Of a stretch of DNA of 18,164 nt, positions 1 to 8,511 are shown in pieces (positions within the stretch are counted from its first letter, which is position 1; each line of letters begins with the position of its first letter). The stretch spans positions 1 to 18,164 of the forward strand of contig CAIXUF010001407.1 in assembly GCA_903922535.1 (NCBI GenBank), written 5' to 3'. This stretch comes from Candidatus Hydrogenedentota bacterium. GTDB lineage: Bacteria > Hydrogenedentota > Hydrogenedentia > Hydrogenedentiales > CAITNO01. The position numbers and the translations under genes are program-made. A model generated the notes under the pieces. The model saw only the letters and a program-made list of their open reading frames with translations, was not told the DNA's origin and did no database searches.

Positions 1-2
1 CC

Positions 3-713
3 AATGGCCGCCCACGAAACGTCTCAAAGAACAAGGCTCACTTCAGCGTGGACCCGGGCGCGGACTATCTTCTATACCTGCCACTATACAATGGCGTGAA
101 GTCCATGGCATTCGGCATTCCCCGGAACAACCGTCTTTCGACTCCCGCTGTGGATGCGTCAAAAACCTGCAAACCGATTGTGTTCTACGGCACTTCGATT
201 ACGCAAGGCGGGTGTGCTTCCCGCCCCGGTATGGCCGCCACGGCCATCGTGAGCCGGCGGCTCGCAGTCTCCATCATAGACCTCGGTTTTTCCGGTAGCG
301 GCAGGATGGAGCCTGAGATGGCATCTCTGCTGGCGGAGCTAGATCCTTCCATCTACGTAGTGGACTGCCTGGCCAACATGACCCCCCGCATGGTGACGGA
401 GCGCGCCGAAATCTTTGTAAATATCTTGCGCAAGGCACATCCAGATACTCCGATTCTGCTGGTCGAAGATTCCAGTTTCCAGCATATCACCCCAACCGAG
501 AAAGGGACCATCCTTCGGGGCATCCAGGAAAAGATCGTCAAGGCTGGCGAAAAAAATACGCATTTCCTGTCGAATGAAGGGATGTTGGGCAACGACTGCG
601 AAGGCACCGTCGATGGAGTCCACCCCAACGATCTGGGCATGATGCGATTGGCGGAAGTCTTCATAAAGGCCTTAGCGCCCATGTTGCCCCCCGTCGCCGT
701 GAAAGGGATGTGA
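3..713 (+). CDS. SGNH/GDSL-family hydrolase, 5' truncated by window edge
   Basis: The frame is open to the left edge, so the N-terminus is missing; the GTG at 48 is only an internal codon. Visible SGNH signatures: block I GTSITQGG with the presumed nucleophile Ser at 195-197, a block II Gly in LGFSGSGRM, a block III Asn in DCLANM, and block V DGVHPND with the catalytic Asp at 612-614 and His at 621-623. The layout matches the Lipase_GDSL_3 type, which often follows a GxDLY beta-sandwich; the first visible residues (DYLLYLPLYNG) fit the end of such a domain. Family members are esterases or deacetylases, commonly acting on acylated sugars. The specific substrate is unknown. The stop lies one base before the start of the beta-helix gene, so the two are almost certainly cotranscribed and probably translationally coupled. 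Family assignment is firm; a carbohydrate-esterase role is inferred from context. Confidence 0.9.
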   Translation, partial: NGRPRNVSKNKAHFSVDPGADYLLYLPLYNGVKSMAFGIPRNNRLSTPAVDASKTCKPIVFYGTSITQGGCASRPGMAATAIVSRRLAVSIIDLGFSGSGRMEPEMASLLAELDPSIYVVDCLANMTPRMVTERAEIFVNILRKAHPDTPILLVEDSSFQHITPTEKGTILRGIQEKIVKAGEKNTHFLSNEGMLGNDCEGTVDGVHPNDLGMMRLAEVFIKALAPMLPPVAVKGM

Positions 714-714
714 G

Positions 715-2769
715 ATGAATATCGCGTCACGTATGATGGCCTCCGTGGCCGGCGTTCTCCTTCTGGTCGCCGCAACGGCACACGCCGCGGAGCGCGCGGC
801 ATTGACCAGCGGCGACTGGTCTTCTCCGAAGACTTGGGACGGAAACATCCCCGGGGACGGTGATACGATCATCATCCGTGACGGGGTCACCGTAACTGTT
901 TCAGACGCGCGGACCATCGGCTCATCGGGCGCCGATGGGACCCTTGCAGCAAATCTGCAGAAATCAGGGGCGCTGCTCATCGCCAAAGGCGGCATCCTCC
1001 GCGTCCGCGGCGACGTGGTCTACACCGCCGGATTGGACGCCACCTCCACCGCAGTCACCGTGCAGGGCGGAGGCACGTGGCGCTGGGACGCCTCGAAAGC
1101 CGCGCCGCCGCAGAACACCTGCTATAAGTTCCGTCCATCCGGAGACCTGGCCTTTCGCGACTTCGTGATGGCCGGCACAACGGAAGCCCACGCGACCCTT
1201 GATTCCGACCCGGCCGGCGGCACCGGGTGCTTCACGCTGAACAACAAGAAACAAAGCGGCGGGCCGTTTCTAGCGGATTATGGCGACATCGCACGTATCG
1301 GCGATGCCCAGACACCGGGTTGGGATATCGGATGGTTCAAGCGGCCCGGAGTCATCTGGAACGTGCAGCACTCCTCCTTCACGCACTGCGGCATGATTCG
1401 CATCACCGGGGCGATGAACCCGGATGGAATGTTCCGTCACGCCATGAACGTTCATGAGGAGACCCGCTCGAAAAGCGTATTCTCTGCGTTTCCCGCCGGC
1501 GCGGCGAGTGGCGGTGTGCGCGAATTGACCGGAAACATCTTTGATGTGGCGGCGGCTGAAAACACCATGGCTGATGGGTACACGATTACCGGCAACTACT
1601 TCGGCGGCGGACTGAACGTGCTGTGGCAGTCCGGTCCCTGGACCCGGTGCGAGGGTAATTTCTACCGTATTTTCGACAAATGGTGGGTCGTTGGCCATCG
1701 GTTGGCCGACGCTTTTGTATTCATCGACCGGGACAAGGACAATCCTCATGTCCTGCACGGCACCAGCAGGCATCCGATCGACGTAGACGGACTCATCCTG
1801 TCACATGCCGGCACGTGCAACTACGATTCGGGCGAGTGGATCTTTTCACAGCCAGGCTGCCGGCGCTGTATCTTCCTGCCGAACCTCTATGGCTATTCCA
1901 GCGGCGAAATTACAGCCATTCTGGGGCCAGCCGCGGACAAACATTTTGAGTTCGACCATAACACCTGGTTCGGAGGGTTCAAAAAGGCAAGAGAATATGC
2001 GGCCATTCAGTACTCCGAACACGGCAACAACACTCCCGGCGTGATCAAATCGTTTCGATCGAACATCCTGTGGAATCCCCAAGCGGCGGGCAGTGAAGCA
2101 AAGTTCTTCAAGATGAACGATATTGGAAACATGGGAGGCAATCAAGGCATACTCCCCACGCAGGACGTCGGGGATCCTGTCAATATCGACTACAACACGG
2201 GGTGGAATTACACTCCAGATAAAGACGTCGATTTTCCAAACAAGAGCCATTACAAAAATATGGGCAAAGGCTATATCGGCAACTGGTCCAAGACGCCAGG
2301 CGCGCATGATGTCGACGTGGATCCCCGGTTCTTCGATTACCAGCGTGACCTGCCGCTCTTTGCCACAAAGGCCCTGGGTGTACAACCGTCGCGCGGGGAA
2401 TGGTCGGCCAAGCCCGATAGGCCCTATGCCGTGGGGGATACGGTCATTCATCGAACCTCCATTCTATGGGGGCTGCCCGTGCTGTATCGCTACGTCGGCT
2501 CAGGCGGTAATCCCGAGCCTGGCCTGGGCACGCGCAAAGAGGGCGATATCGGCCAATGGCGCAACAGTTGGGAATGGGCCAGCCTGCATTGCCTCCGCGA
2601 AGGCGTGCGAACCCGGCAGAGATTTGGAGAGGATGATATCATCATGCACCTGATCAAGTGGGTCCGATCTGGCTATGCGCCGACCAATCCCGCGCTCAAA
2701 GGGGCGGCTCACGACGGAACAGATATCGGCGCCGTCCCTGTGGCGATTGGACAGGCAAAGGCAAACTGA
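715..2769 (+). CDS. Secreted right-handed beta-helix protein with G8-like N-terminus and CBM5/12-like C-terminal segment
   Basis: The 684-residue product starts with a clear signal peptide: a hydrophobic ASVAGVLLLVAATAHA core with probable cleavage after AHA (about residue 24). Residues about 30-62 (GDWSSPKTWDGNIPGDGD, then short beta strands) resemble the G8-type Trp/Gly entry motif. The middle is rich in Asn/Gly turns and short strands (GNIFDV, GNYFGGG, DHNTWFGG, RSNILWN), as in right-handed parallel beta-helix proteins of the polysaccharide-lyase-like class. Residues about 561-622 (GEWSAKP, YAVGDTV, LYRYVGSGGNPEP, W) resemble a CBM5/12 carbohydrate-binding module. The C-terminal DGTDIGAVP is typical of the last turn of many beta-helix proteins. 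It probably binds or cleaves an extracellular polysaccharide, but I cannot identify catalytic residues. The ATG start follows the upstream stop by one base. A decayed paralogue fragment lies at 8368-8511. Confidence 0.85.
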   Translation: MNIASRMMASVAGVLLLVAATAHAAERAALTSGDWSSPKTWDGNIPGDGDTIIIRDGVTVTVSDARTIGSSGADGTLAANLQKSGALLIAKGGILRVRGDVVYTAGLDATSTAVTVQGGGTWRWDASKAAPPQNTCYKFRPSGDLAFRDFVMAGTTEAHATLDSDPAGGTGCFTLNNKKQSGGPFLADYGDIARIGDAQTPGWDIGWFKRPGVIWNVQHSSFTHCGMIRITGAMNPDGMFRHAMNVHEETRSKSVFSAFPAGAASGGVRELTGNIFDVAAAENTMADGYTITGNYFGGGLNVLWQSGPWTRCEGNFYRIFDKWWVVGHRLADAFVFIDRDKDNPHVLHGTSRHPIDVDGLILSHAGTCNYDSGEWIFSQPGCRRCIFLPNLYGYSSGEITAILGPAADKHFEFDHNTWFGGFKKAREYAAIQYSEHGNNTPGVIKSFRSNILWNPQAAGSEAKFFKMNDIGNMGGNQGILPTQDVGDPVNIDYNTGWNYTPDKDVDFPNKSHYKNMGKGYIGNWSKTPGAHDVDVDPRFFDYQRDLPLFATKALGVQPSRGEWSAKPDRPYAVGDTVIHRTSILWGLPVLYRYVGSGGNPEPGLGTRKEGDIGQWRNSWEWASLHCLREGVRTRQRFGEDDIIMHLIKWVRSGYAPTNPALKGAAHDGTDIGAVPVAIGQAKAN

Positions 2770-2811
2770 CGTTTCCCCTGCCTGCCAAGGGGGCTCGCAG
2801 GAAGGACTGAA

Positions 2812-3861
2812 TTGAAAGGAAAGACTGTCTTGAATACCGACACGCGGCTTATCAGCGGAACATTTCTCGGCATTGATCACTGGAGCGACAAAGAAGGGGC
2901 ACGATTCCAGGAAGCGATCCGGAGCTTGAACGAAGAGCATTGGCGGCAGATGGTGCGGGACATGCATGCCATCGGCATCGATACCCTGGTCTTCGGGCAG
3001 TGCTCCTGTTCACGGGACGGGTGGGGAAATGGACGCGCGTACTATCGCAGCGCCAGGCGGCCTCGTTTCGATTGGATGAAGGGCGATACGTTTGGGGCCG
3101 TGGTCGCCGAGGCGACTTCCCTGGGAATGACCATCTTCTACGGCATCGGAGATATGTACAGTCCCGATCCCTACCGCTACACCGAAGCCGTGCTGCAGGA
3201 CGCGCTGCTCACGGCGGAGGAGATCCTCGGACTGTACGGCAGCCTGCCCTCCTTTGGCGGCTGGTACTGGACCAAGGAGTATGCCCCTTCCACCCTCACC
3301 GGCCGCGATTCGCTGCGCCGCATTGTGCCGGCGCTTCGTGCGTTTCACAACTGCCCGATCATGCTGGCTCCCAATGCCGATCGCCCCATGTCGCCGACGC
3401 TGCTGGCTGATATTGATGTGGACATCGTGGCATATCAGGATTCTGTCGGGCTCGGCGTCTACCCCGACGCCCTGGGGCGGTACGCGAGGGCTGACCGGCA
3501 CCAGACGCTGCACCGCCTGCCCATTCTCTACAAGGGGCTCAGATGGTCACACGACGCCTGGCAGCCAGAGGATCAGGTGAAGAGTTACTGGCACTACTAT
3601 CCCCGGGCCCGCGGACGCACGGCGATCTGGAATGACGTAGAGATATGGGAGTTCGATCACCGCCTCTCGCTGCTGCCGGCGGAGTTTTCACGCGTGGTCA
3701 GTCAACTTGATCTCACGGCGCCGTACGTGGAAAAGCAGATCATCTATCAGTATCCTGGATTCATGTGCCACCCCGATCACCCGGTCAAGGTCGGGGGAGA
3801 GCGGGCGGTCACGCTCTATGAGCAGTACGCGATCTACCGTGAACACCTGCTAAAGGGCTAA
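2812..3861 (+). CDS. DUF4434-family TIM-barrel protein (putative glycoside hydrolase)
   Basis: The 349-residue protein opens with SGTFLGIDHW, then EEHWRQMVRDMHAIGIDTLVFGQ, the arrangement seen at the start of DUF4434 (PF14488) barrels. It continues through alternating strand/helix units including GMTIFYGIGDMYS and the conserved-looking FGGWYWTKEY, whose Glu is the best catalytic candidate. The family is placed among glycoside-hydrolase-like TIM barrels but its reaction is generally uncharacterised. No signal peptide is visible, unlike most neighbours. No ATG start exists. TTG at 2812 has AGGAAGGA five bases upstream, and TTG at 2830 has AAGGA nine bases upstream; either could be used. The gene lies 42 bp after the beta-helix gene, in the same frame as its stop codon, and converges with the repeat-protein gene with 5 bp between stops. 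Family confidence is good, function is inferred. Confidence 0.83.
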   Translation: MKGKTVLNTDTRLISGTFLGIDHWSDKEGARFQEAIRSLNEEHWRQMVRDMHAIGIDTLVFGQCSCSRDGWGNGRAYYRSARRPRFDWMKGDTFGAVVAEATSLGMTIFYGIGDMYSPDPYRYTEAVLQDALLTAEEILGLYGSLPSFGGWYWTKEYAPSTLTGRDSLRRIVPALRAFHNCPIMLAPNADRPMSPTLLADIDVDIVAYQDSVGLGVYPDALGRYARADRHQTLHRLPILYKGLRWSHDAWQPEDQVKSYWHYYPRARGRTAIWNDVEIWEFDHRLSLLPAEFSRVVSQLDLTAPYVEKQIIYQYPGFMCHPDHPVKVGGERAVTLYEQYAIYREHLLKG

Positions 3862-3866
3862 GTGTC

Positions 3867-6800
3867 TCACTGTACAACATAGATGGTGCCTCCCGAAGGA
3901 AACACCCAGTTGACGTTGTGCCCGAGATTCTGACCGCTTCCCTTCACCACGATGGTCTGCCCGTTCGTGGCGTTGTTGTCCTGCACCGTCACCCTCCGCA
4001 CGTTCTGGGTTCCCGTCACCGGGTCCAAGTACAAATAGGCCCACTGCCCTGCCGTCGTGGACAGCAACGTCGCCTGCTGAAGCGAGAGCATCTGGTTGAC
4101 GGTGTTCGTGCTGCCGACCTGGAACCGTACCGTCTTGACAACCGAGTTGCTGATGCTGAAATTCGCGTTGGTGATGTTGCCGTAGATGACGGCATCGTTG
4201 GTGCCCACGAATGCCACCGTGCTGTTTGTATCTGCCAGAAAGGAGGCGCTGTTGGAGAACGTGGTCGTCACGGCCAATGTTTTACCCGATGGGAGCTCGA
4301 GCACTCCATTCCCGAGCACGTACACCCGGTCCACCGTCACCGAAGGGGGTGTCCCGACAAAGCAATCCGTATTGGTGGGCAGCAACGTGGTTACGAGGTT
4401 GGACGCAACCGCGTTGTTGTTTATAATCAAAGTCCCGTACTGATCGCCGAGGCCGCGATCGACAACGAGAATTGTCCCGGCCGCACTCTTGGAAGTGCCC
4501 GGTCCGCCATAGACTGTAACCCCGCCGTTATCAAGCGGGTTCGGAGTGTTCTTGGTTGTGTAAGCGATATGAATGCGCCCGCCGCTGCCGCCATATTGAG
4601 CGTAGGTCCCAATTCCATTACCCCCATTCGCCGAGATGGTTCCTGCGCCCGTCAAGGTCGCGCAGTCAATCCACAGCGAACCTCCTGAAGAACCGCGAGT
4701 ATTGGAGCCGGAAGGCGTGCCGCCTGCCGAAGAAATTCCCCCATCCACGGACAATGTGCCGGTAACAACCAACTTGATCGCCCCCCCTCCGACTCCAGAG
4801 TTAGCGCCGACGCCGGTGCCACTGCCCAGGGCCGTGACATTGGAAATCGAGCCGTAGGTAACACCCGCGCCCGCTCCGGACAGTCCCCCGTAAGTCCCGG
4901 AAGTACCAGCAACGCCGGGACCCTGCACCTGCCCACGTCCGGCAGCCGTCAGCGTCCCTCCGGCGTTGATCGTGATATTGGTTGCGAAGACAGTGATCCC
5001 TTCTCCATAGGGATTGCTGACGGTTCCACCGGCACCGGGGTTGACAGAGCTGATGTTTCCATTGCATTGCACCGTGCTGTTGGTCGCAATTGTCAGCGAT
5101 GTGAACGTGAAGGTGTCTTGATTGGTGTTGGCTTCGAGGATCAACGTGACTCCGTTTGTGATGACAACGGGATTGGTGAACGTCAGACTGTTACCGAACG
5201 CGACATTGGTGTAGGGAACAAAGTTGTTCATGGTCAAACCTGTGCCCGTCGACTGTGGCAATAGGAGGGAACCCGTGAATCCCCGGTAAGCGGCCATCGT
5301 AGAGACATACGAAACATCGAGCGTACCGGTGAAATTATTCGTCACCCCGCTGATATCAATTCGCCCGCCGCCACCGTAACCATAGGCCGGAGCCGCTAAA
5401 CTCTTCGCGGAGATGCGTCCTGCGCCTTGAAGAATTCCGCCCGTGATCCAAATTGATCCTCCTGAACTGCCTGCCGAGTTCGCCCCCAAAGTCAGGGTGG
5501 CATCCGCAGATAGGGCGCCGTTAACCGTGGTTGTGCCGGAAACAATCAGTTTGATCGCGCCGCCACCCGGTTTACCGGGAGCGGCGGAACCGGCGGCGCT
5601 GCTTCCCAGCGCCGTGGGTCCGGCGGCGATTCCATAGCAGGACGCCGGAGGTCCTCCCGCTACAAGACCTGAAAGATCGAGTCTCGCACACCCTGCGCCG
5701 CCGTAGCTTGCGCCGCGGTAACAACTCCCTTTGCCCGGCCCCATACCCGTGTTATTAGCCACACTTGGAAATCCCTGGTTGTCCGCATTGATGCTGCCCC
5801 CTGCCCCGATGAGGATATTGGATGCCTGGACCGCGTACCCGATGCCGAATGGATTGCCCGCTGTTCCTCCGTTGCTTTCGTTGATGACATTCGTGTTGCC
5901 ACTGAACACGAGGTTTCCGCCGTACACCGCAACGTCCCCCGCCACAGTCAGGTTCATGCCCCCGGCCACAGCGTTGGTGGCAAAGGTCACGGTGCCTGTA
6001 TAGCCGGCCGCGAGCGTGATGGAACCCAGGTTATTGCTCACAATATTCGCCGTGCAGTTCGAGGCAACCCGGAAGTCAAAAGTGACGTCCTCCCCCGGCA
6101 ATGGGGCATGCCCTTTCGACCAATTGGCAGCCGTCGACCACGTGCCCGTGCCAATCCAATAATTCGCGTTGGTCGAGGTCGCGCCCATGCAGACCACGTA
6201 AATGCAGTTATTCAGGTTCGTCACCGACCACGTGCCGCCGACCTTGAATGCATTTGTGTCCAACGTGACATTGGCGGGATTGAGGGTAGCCGTGGCACCG
6301 CACGTGATGACCTTGAGGCTGTAATTCTTGTTGGTCTGGAATCCCAGGGTCTGCCCGAGGGAATCCATGCGGAGGACGACGACGGAGGCCGCAGTCAGTG
6401 AACCCGTCACCGAGATCTGGTCGTAATCAACGCCAGCTCCGGCTTCATTGTTGGAGATGCTGGCAATCTCGAACTTGCAGGTGCTCCCGCCGTTCCAGAT
6501 CAAATTGGCCATCGTCAGCGTTCCGCCCGCCGTACCTTCGACACCGGGAGATATTGTGCCGCCGCTGTAATTCGTCACTATACCCGATATCGTTCCATTG
6601 CCCTGAAGTGTTCCCCCGTTGACACCGACCGGGCCCGCGATTGTCCCAGTGCTCGCGAGCAACCCGCCGCTGTTGATAGTGACCGGCCCCCCGATCGTCC
6701 CGTTATTCGAGAAACTTCCGCCATTGTTGATGGTGACCAGGCCCGTGCCGATCGATCCGTCGAGCCTGAGCACGCCGTTCGAAATCGTGGTGCCGCCCGT

Positions 6801-8222
6801 GTAGGTATTCGCGCCGCTGAGTATCAACGGCGATGTTCCGCTGTTCTGCACCACCTGGCTTACATTGGGGCCAATCGCCGCGCTGATCAGCGTGTCGCCG
6901 GTGCCAGATCCCGAGTTGACAACCCGCCCTATGTTGGTAATGGATCGTGTCGAGATCGTTATGCCGTCGGCAATTGCGCTGTTGTTCTTGAGTATCAGAT
7001 CGCCGGTGCCATTCACCCCGAACGCCACGGTGAACAGCGCGGAACCGCTGGCGTTGTTATTGGCCAAAGTCGTGCCGGAGCTGTTAACGGTCAGAATCGT
7101 CGTGTCGATGGTCAGAGACGAATTCGTGCTGTTCTCGGTGATGGCTGTCACATTCGCCCCCACGCCCCCGGCGATCTGGACAGGCGCCGAACCGGTGCTC
7201 GAATTCGTGATGGAGCCGACGTTATTGACAGGCGCGGTTTGGAGGATGATGGCACCATAGGGAGCTCCGCTGCCGCTTGTGGCGAGCGTGAGATTGCCTG
7301 TTCCGGTGATGCCGCCTATAAAACGCAGATTAAGCTCGCCAGGCGTCAATACCATCAGGTCGTGATTGTAGAGAGTCACCGGCCCAGCCCATTGCTGGCC
7401 ATTCCCCGCGTTGCTGATGGTGGCAATGCCCGTGTTGTTCGAGGCGACGGCAATTGGATTCGTGTAAGAAGTTCCGCTAGGTAATCCTCCGATCAGAGTG
7501 GCGTTGGCACTGCCGCTGGTGTCGCCGATGGTGATCAGGCCGAAACCGAGGGCGTTGGTAGTGGTCATTCCCTTGAGCGTTCCCGCCTTGATGATCACAC
7601 CGCCCGTGAAGCTGTTTGCGCCGCTCAAGGTCAGTTGGGAATTGGCGCTGTTCTGCAAGACCGCAACCGTTCCGGCGCCATTGCTGATGACGCCGCTGAT
7701 GGCAACCCCACCGGTGCCTGCACCCACGTTGGCTATCGTCACGACACCCGCCACCAAGCAGCTGTTGGAGCCTGAAATCGTCAGGACATTCGTCGACGCA
7801 TTGGCTATATCCACCGAGTTGGAGAGCGCCAGCGGCGTGCTGATCGTGTCGCCGGCGCTCGTGCTGATCTGATTGATTTGCGCGTTGGCGCCATTGGTGG
7901 CGAGGATCAGCCTGGCTCCGCCGCTGGCGGCAATCGTGAACTTATGAGTATCATCGGCGTCGCCGATATTGAGAATGCCCAGCGTCCGATCATTGGTATT
8001 CACTGTGATGGTCCGTGCGGCGGTGATGTTGTTGGTGAACCACGCCGTGGTGCCAGCCCCGTCGGCCATAGTCCCGCCCGCCCACTTGCCTGTGACGCTC
8101 CAGTTGCCGGCACCGTCATTCGTCCATGATCCGCTGGCGCCCATCGCGCTGCCCGTCATGCCTGTAATCAACGCCATCAGCAGACAAGAGCCGGATAGCC
8201 ACGACTGCATCTGTTGTCTCAT
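3867..8222 (-). CDS. Large exported autotransporter-associated beta-strand repeat protein
   Basis: The start is taken at ATG 8222 (1451 residues) because GGAG at 8229-8232 sits six bases upstream; the in-frame GTG at 8234 would add four residues. A signal peptide is clear (SCLLMALITGMTGSAMGA). The first half is Gly/Asn/Thr-rich beta-solenoid sequence with autotransporter-associated strand repeats (PATR type): LTLSGANSFTGG at about residue 197 and LILSGANTYTGG at about 466, each preceded by a V..Q.S..S stretch. It continues as repeated TINNGG/TINSGG units ending in a DYDQISVTG motif near 600. A second part begins at about 688 with WIGTGTWSTAANWS and PLPGEDVTFDF, then two Gly-rich modules (listed separately). 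The C-terminus (NWVFPSGGTIYVVQ) shows no autotransporter barrel, PEP-CTERM or LPXTG-type signal. The likely role is a cell-surface or matrix structural protein. It sits 231 bp downstream of the phosphodiester glycosidase gene and probably has its own promoter. Confidence 0.88.
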   Translation of the reverse strand: MRQQMQSWLSGSCLLMALITGMTGSAMGASGSWTNDGAGNWSVTGKWAGGTMADGAGTTAWFTNNITAARTITVNTNDRTLGILNIGDADDTHKFTIAASGGARLILATNGANAQINQISTSAGDTISTPLALSNSVDIANASTNVLTISGSNSCLVAGVVTIANVGAGTGGVAISGVISNGAGTVAVLQNSANSQLTLSGANSFTGGVIIKAGTLKGMTTTNALGFGLITIGDTSGSANATLIGGLPSGTSYTNPIAVASNNTGIATISNAGNGQQWAGPVTLYNHDLMVLTPGELNLRFIGGITGTGNLTLATSGSGAPYGAIILQTAPVNNVGSITNSSTGSAPVQIAGGVGANVTAITENSTNSSLTIDTTILTVNSSGTTLANNNASGSALFTVAFGVNGTGDLILKNNSAIADGITISTRSITNIGRVVNSGSGTGDTLISAAIGPNVSQVVQNSGTSPLILSGANTYTGGTTISNGVLRLDGSIGTGLVTINNGGSFSNNGTIGGPVTINSGGLLASTGTIAGPVGVNGGTLQGNGTISGIVTNYSGGTISPGVEGTAGGTLTMANLIWNGGSTCKFEIASISNNEAGAGVDYDQISVTGSLTAASVVVLRMDSLGQTLGFQTNKNYSLKVITCGATATLNPANVTLDTNAFKVGGTWSVTNLNNCIYVVCMGATSTNANYWIGTGTWSTAANWSKGHAPLPGEDVTFDFRVASNCTANIVSNNLGSITLAAGYTGTVTFATNAVAGGMNLTVAGDVAVYGGNLVFSGNTNVINESNGGTAGNPFGIGYAVQASNILIGAGGSINADNQGFPSVANNTGMGPGKGSCYRGASYGGAGCARLDLSGLVAGGPPASCYGIAAGPTALGSSAAGSAAPGKPGGGAIKLIVSGTTTVNGALSADATLTLGANSAGSSGGSIWITGGILQGAGRISAKSLAAPAYGYGGGGRIDISGVTNNFTGTLDVSYVSTMAAYRGFTGSLLLPQSTGTGLTMNNFVPYTNVAFGNSLTFTNPVVITNGVTLILEANTNQDTFTFTSLTIATNSTVQCNGNISSVNPGAGGTVSNPYGEGITVFATNITINAGGTLTAAGRGQVQGPGVAGTSGTYGGLSGAGAGVTYGSISNVTALGSGTGVGANSGVGGGAIKLVVTGTLSVDGGISSAGGTPSGSNTRGSSGGSLWIDCATLTGAGTISANGGNGIGTYAQYGGSGGRIHIAYTTKNTPNPLDNGGVTVYGGPGTSKSAAGTILVVDRGLGDQYGTLIINNNAVASNLVTTLLPTNTDCFVGTPPSVTVDRVYVLGNGVLELPSGKTLAVTTTFSNSASFLADTNSTVAFVGTNDAVIYGNITNANFSISNSVVKTVRFQVGSTNTVNQMLSLQQATLLSTTAGQWAYLYLDPVTGTQNVRRVTVQDNNATNGQTIVVKGSGQNLGHNVNWVFPSGGTIYVVQ
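4560..5855 (-). repeat. Two tandem Gly-rich modules inside the large repeat protein
   Basis: Two related modules lie at 5346-5855 and 4560-5015. Both start with NP[FY]G.G, a five-to-seven residue strand, then ATN or ASN, I-I-AGG. Both pass through a Gly-rich loop and then GGGAIKL.V.GT..V.G..S, SSGGS[IL]WI, L.GAG.ISA and finally GG.GGRI.I. The conserved order shows an internal duplication at the protein level, separated by about 110 residues. Similar Gly-rich blocks recur in large surface proteins of several environmental phyla. Module 1 contains five Cys-containing positions not matched in module 2. Confidence 0.7.
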
Positions 8223-8234
8223 GGTGGTCTCCAC

Positions 8235-8320
8235 TGTTTAATAGTATCCTATTCTATGGATATTTGCCATATAAATCCTCCCGTTTCAGGGGCTGCTTAT
8301 TCCTGAATATTAAGACACGT
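8235..8320 (-). promoter_or_regulatory. AT-rich upstream region of the repeat-protein gene, probable promoter
   Basis: This segment is markedly AT-rich in a GC-rich window and lies just upstream of the repeat-protein start. On the minus strand it has TACTAT (complement of 8241-8246) about 19 bases before the start codon as a possible -10, and TATGG/CCATA arms with a 7-base spacer around 8256-8274. No convincing -35 box at the right distance was found, so the promoter call rests on composition and position. The rest of the 231-bp gap is occupied by the beta-helix remnant. Confidence 0.3.
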
Positions 8321-8367
8321 GAAAGATCCGACCGAAGGACAGTTTCCCTGCTTAGGTCAGACTGCAT

Positions 8368-8511
8368 GTGGTCTTGCTAAGCCTGCAGAAGGCCGACATG
8401 TGGCGAGGGAACGCATCGAAGGCCGCGGCACTGCGGGAGATCTGTTGCAAATTCTATTGTTCCGGGGACATGGCCTTTCGCAGATTCGTGCTGCCCGGCA
8501 CAGGGGAGGCA
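8368..8511 (+). pseudogene. Decayed fragment of a paralogue of the beta-helix gene (715-2769)
   Basis: Read in the frame of 8398, this stretch aligns without gaps to residues 122-158 of the beta-helix protein. Shared residues include W-R, ASKAA, C.KF, SGD, AFR.FV and GT.EA. I count 22 identical residues of 37, and by hand 79 of 111 identical bases. Homology weakens upstream of 8398 (only an isolated Gln matches) and stops after 8511. An in-frame TAG lies at 8353-8355 and a TGA at 8554-8556, so only about 40 of 684 codons remain. It is therefore a gene remnant and not an active gene. The 3' part (from 8454) is antisense to the end of the phosphodiester glycosidase gene. Confidence 0.75.

Noticed and set aside
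2775..2792. CCCCT/AGGGG hairpin between the beta-helix and DUF4434 genes
   Set aside because: A 5-bp stem with an 8-base loop and no T-run is too weak for a terminator, and the downstream gene appears cotranscribed.
3861..3871. AGTG-TCT-CACT inverted repeat at the convergent stop junction
   Set aside because: Four-base arms are expected by chance, with no stable stem or T-run.
3867..8222. Repetitive DNA of the surface protein considered as a CRISPR or satellite array
   Set aside because: The repeats are degenerate, codon-based and of variable spacing. They encode beta-strand and Gly-rich protein repeats, not identical direct repeats with unique spacers.
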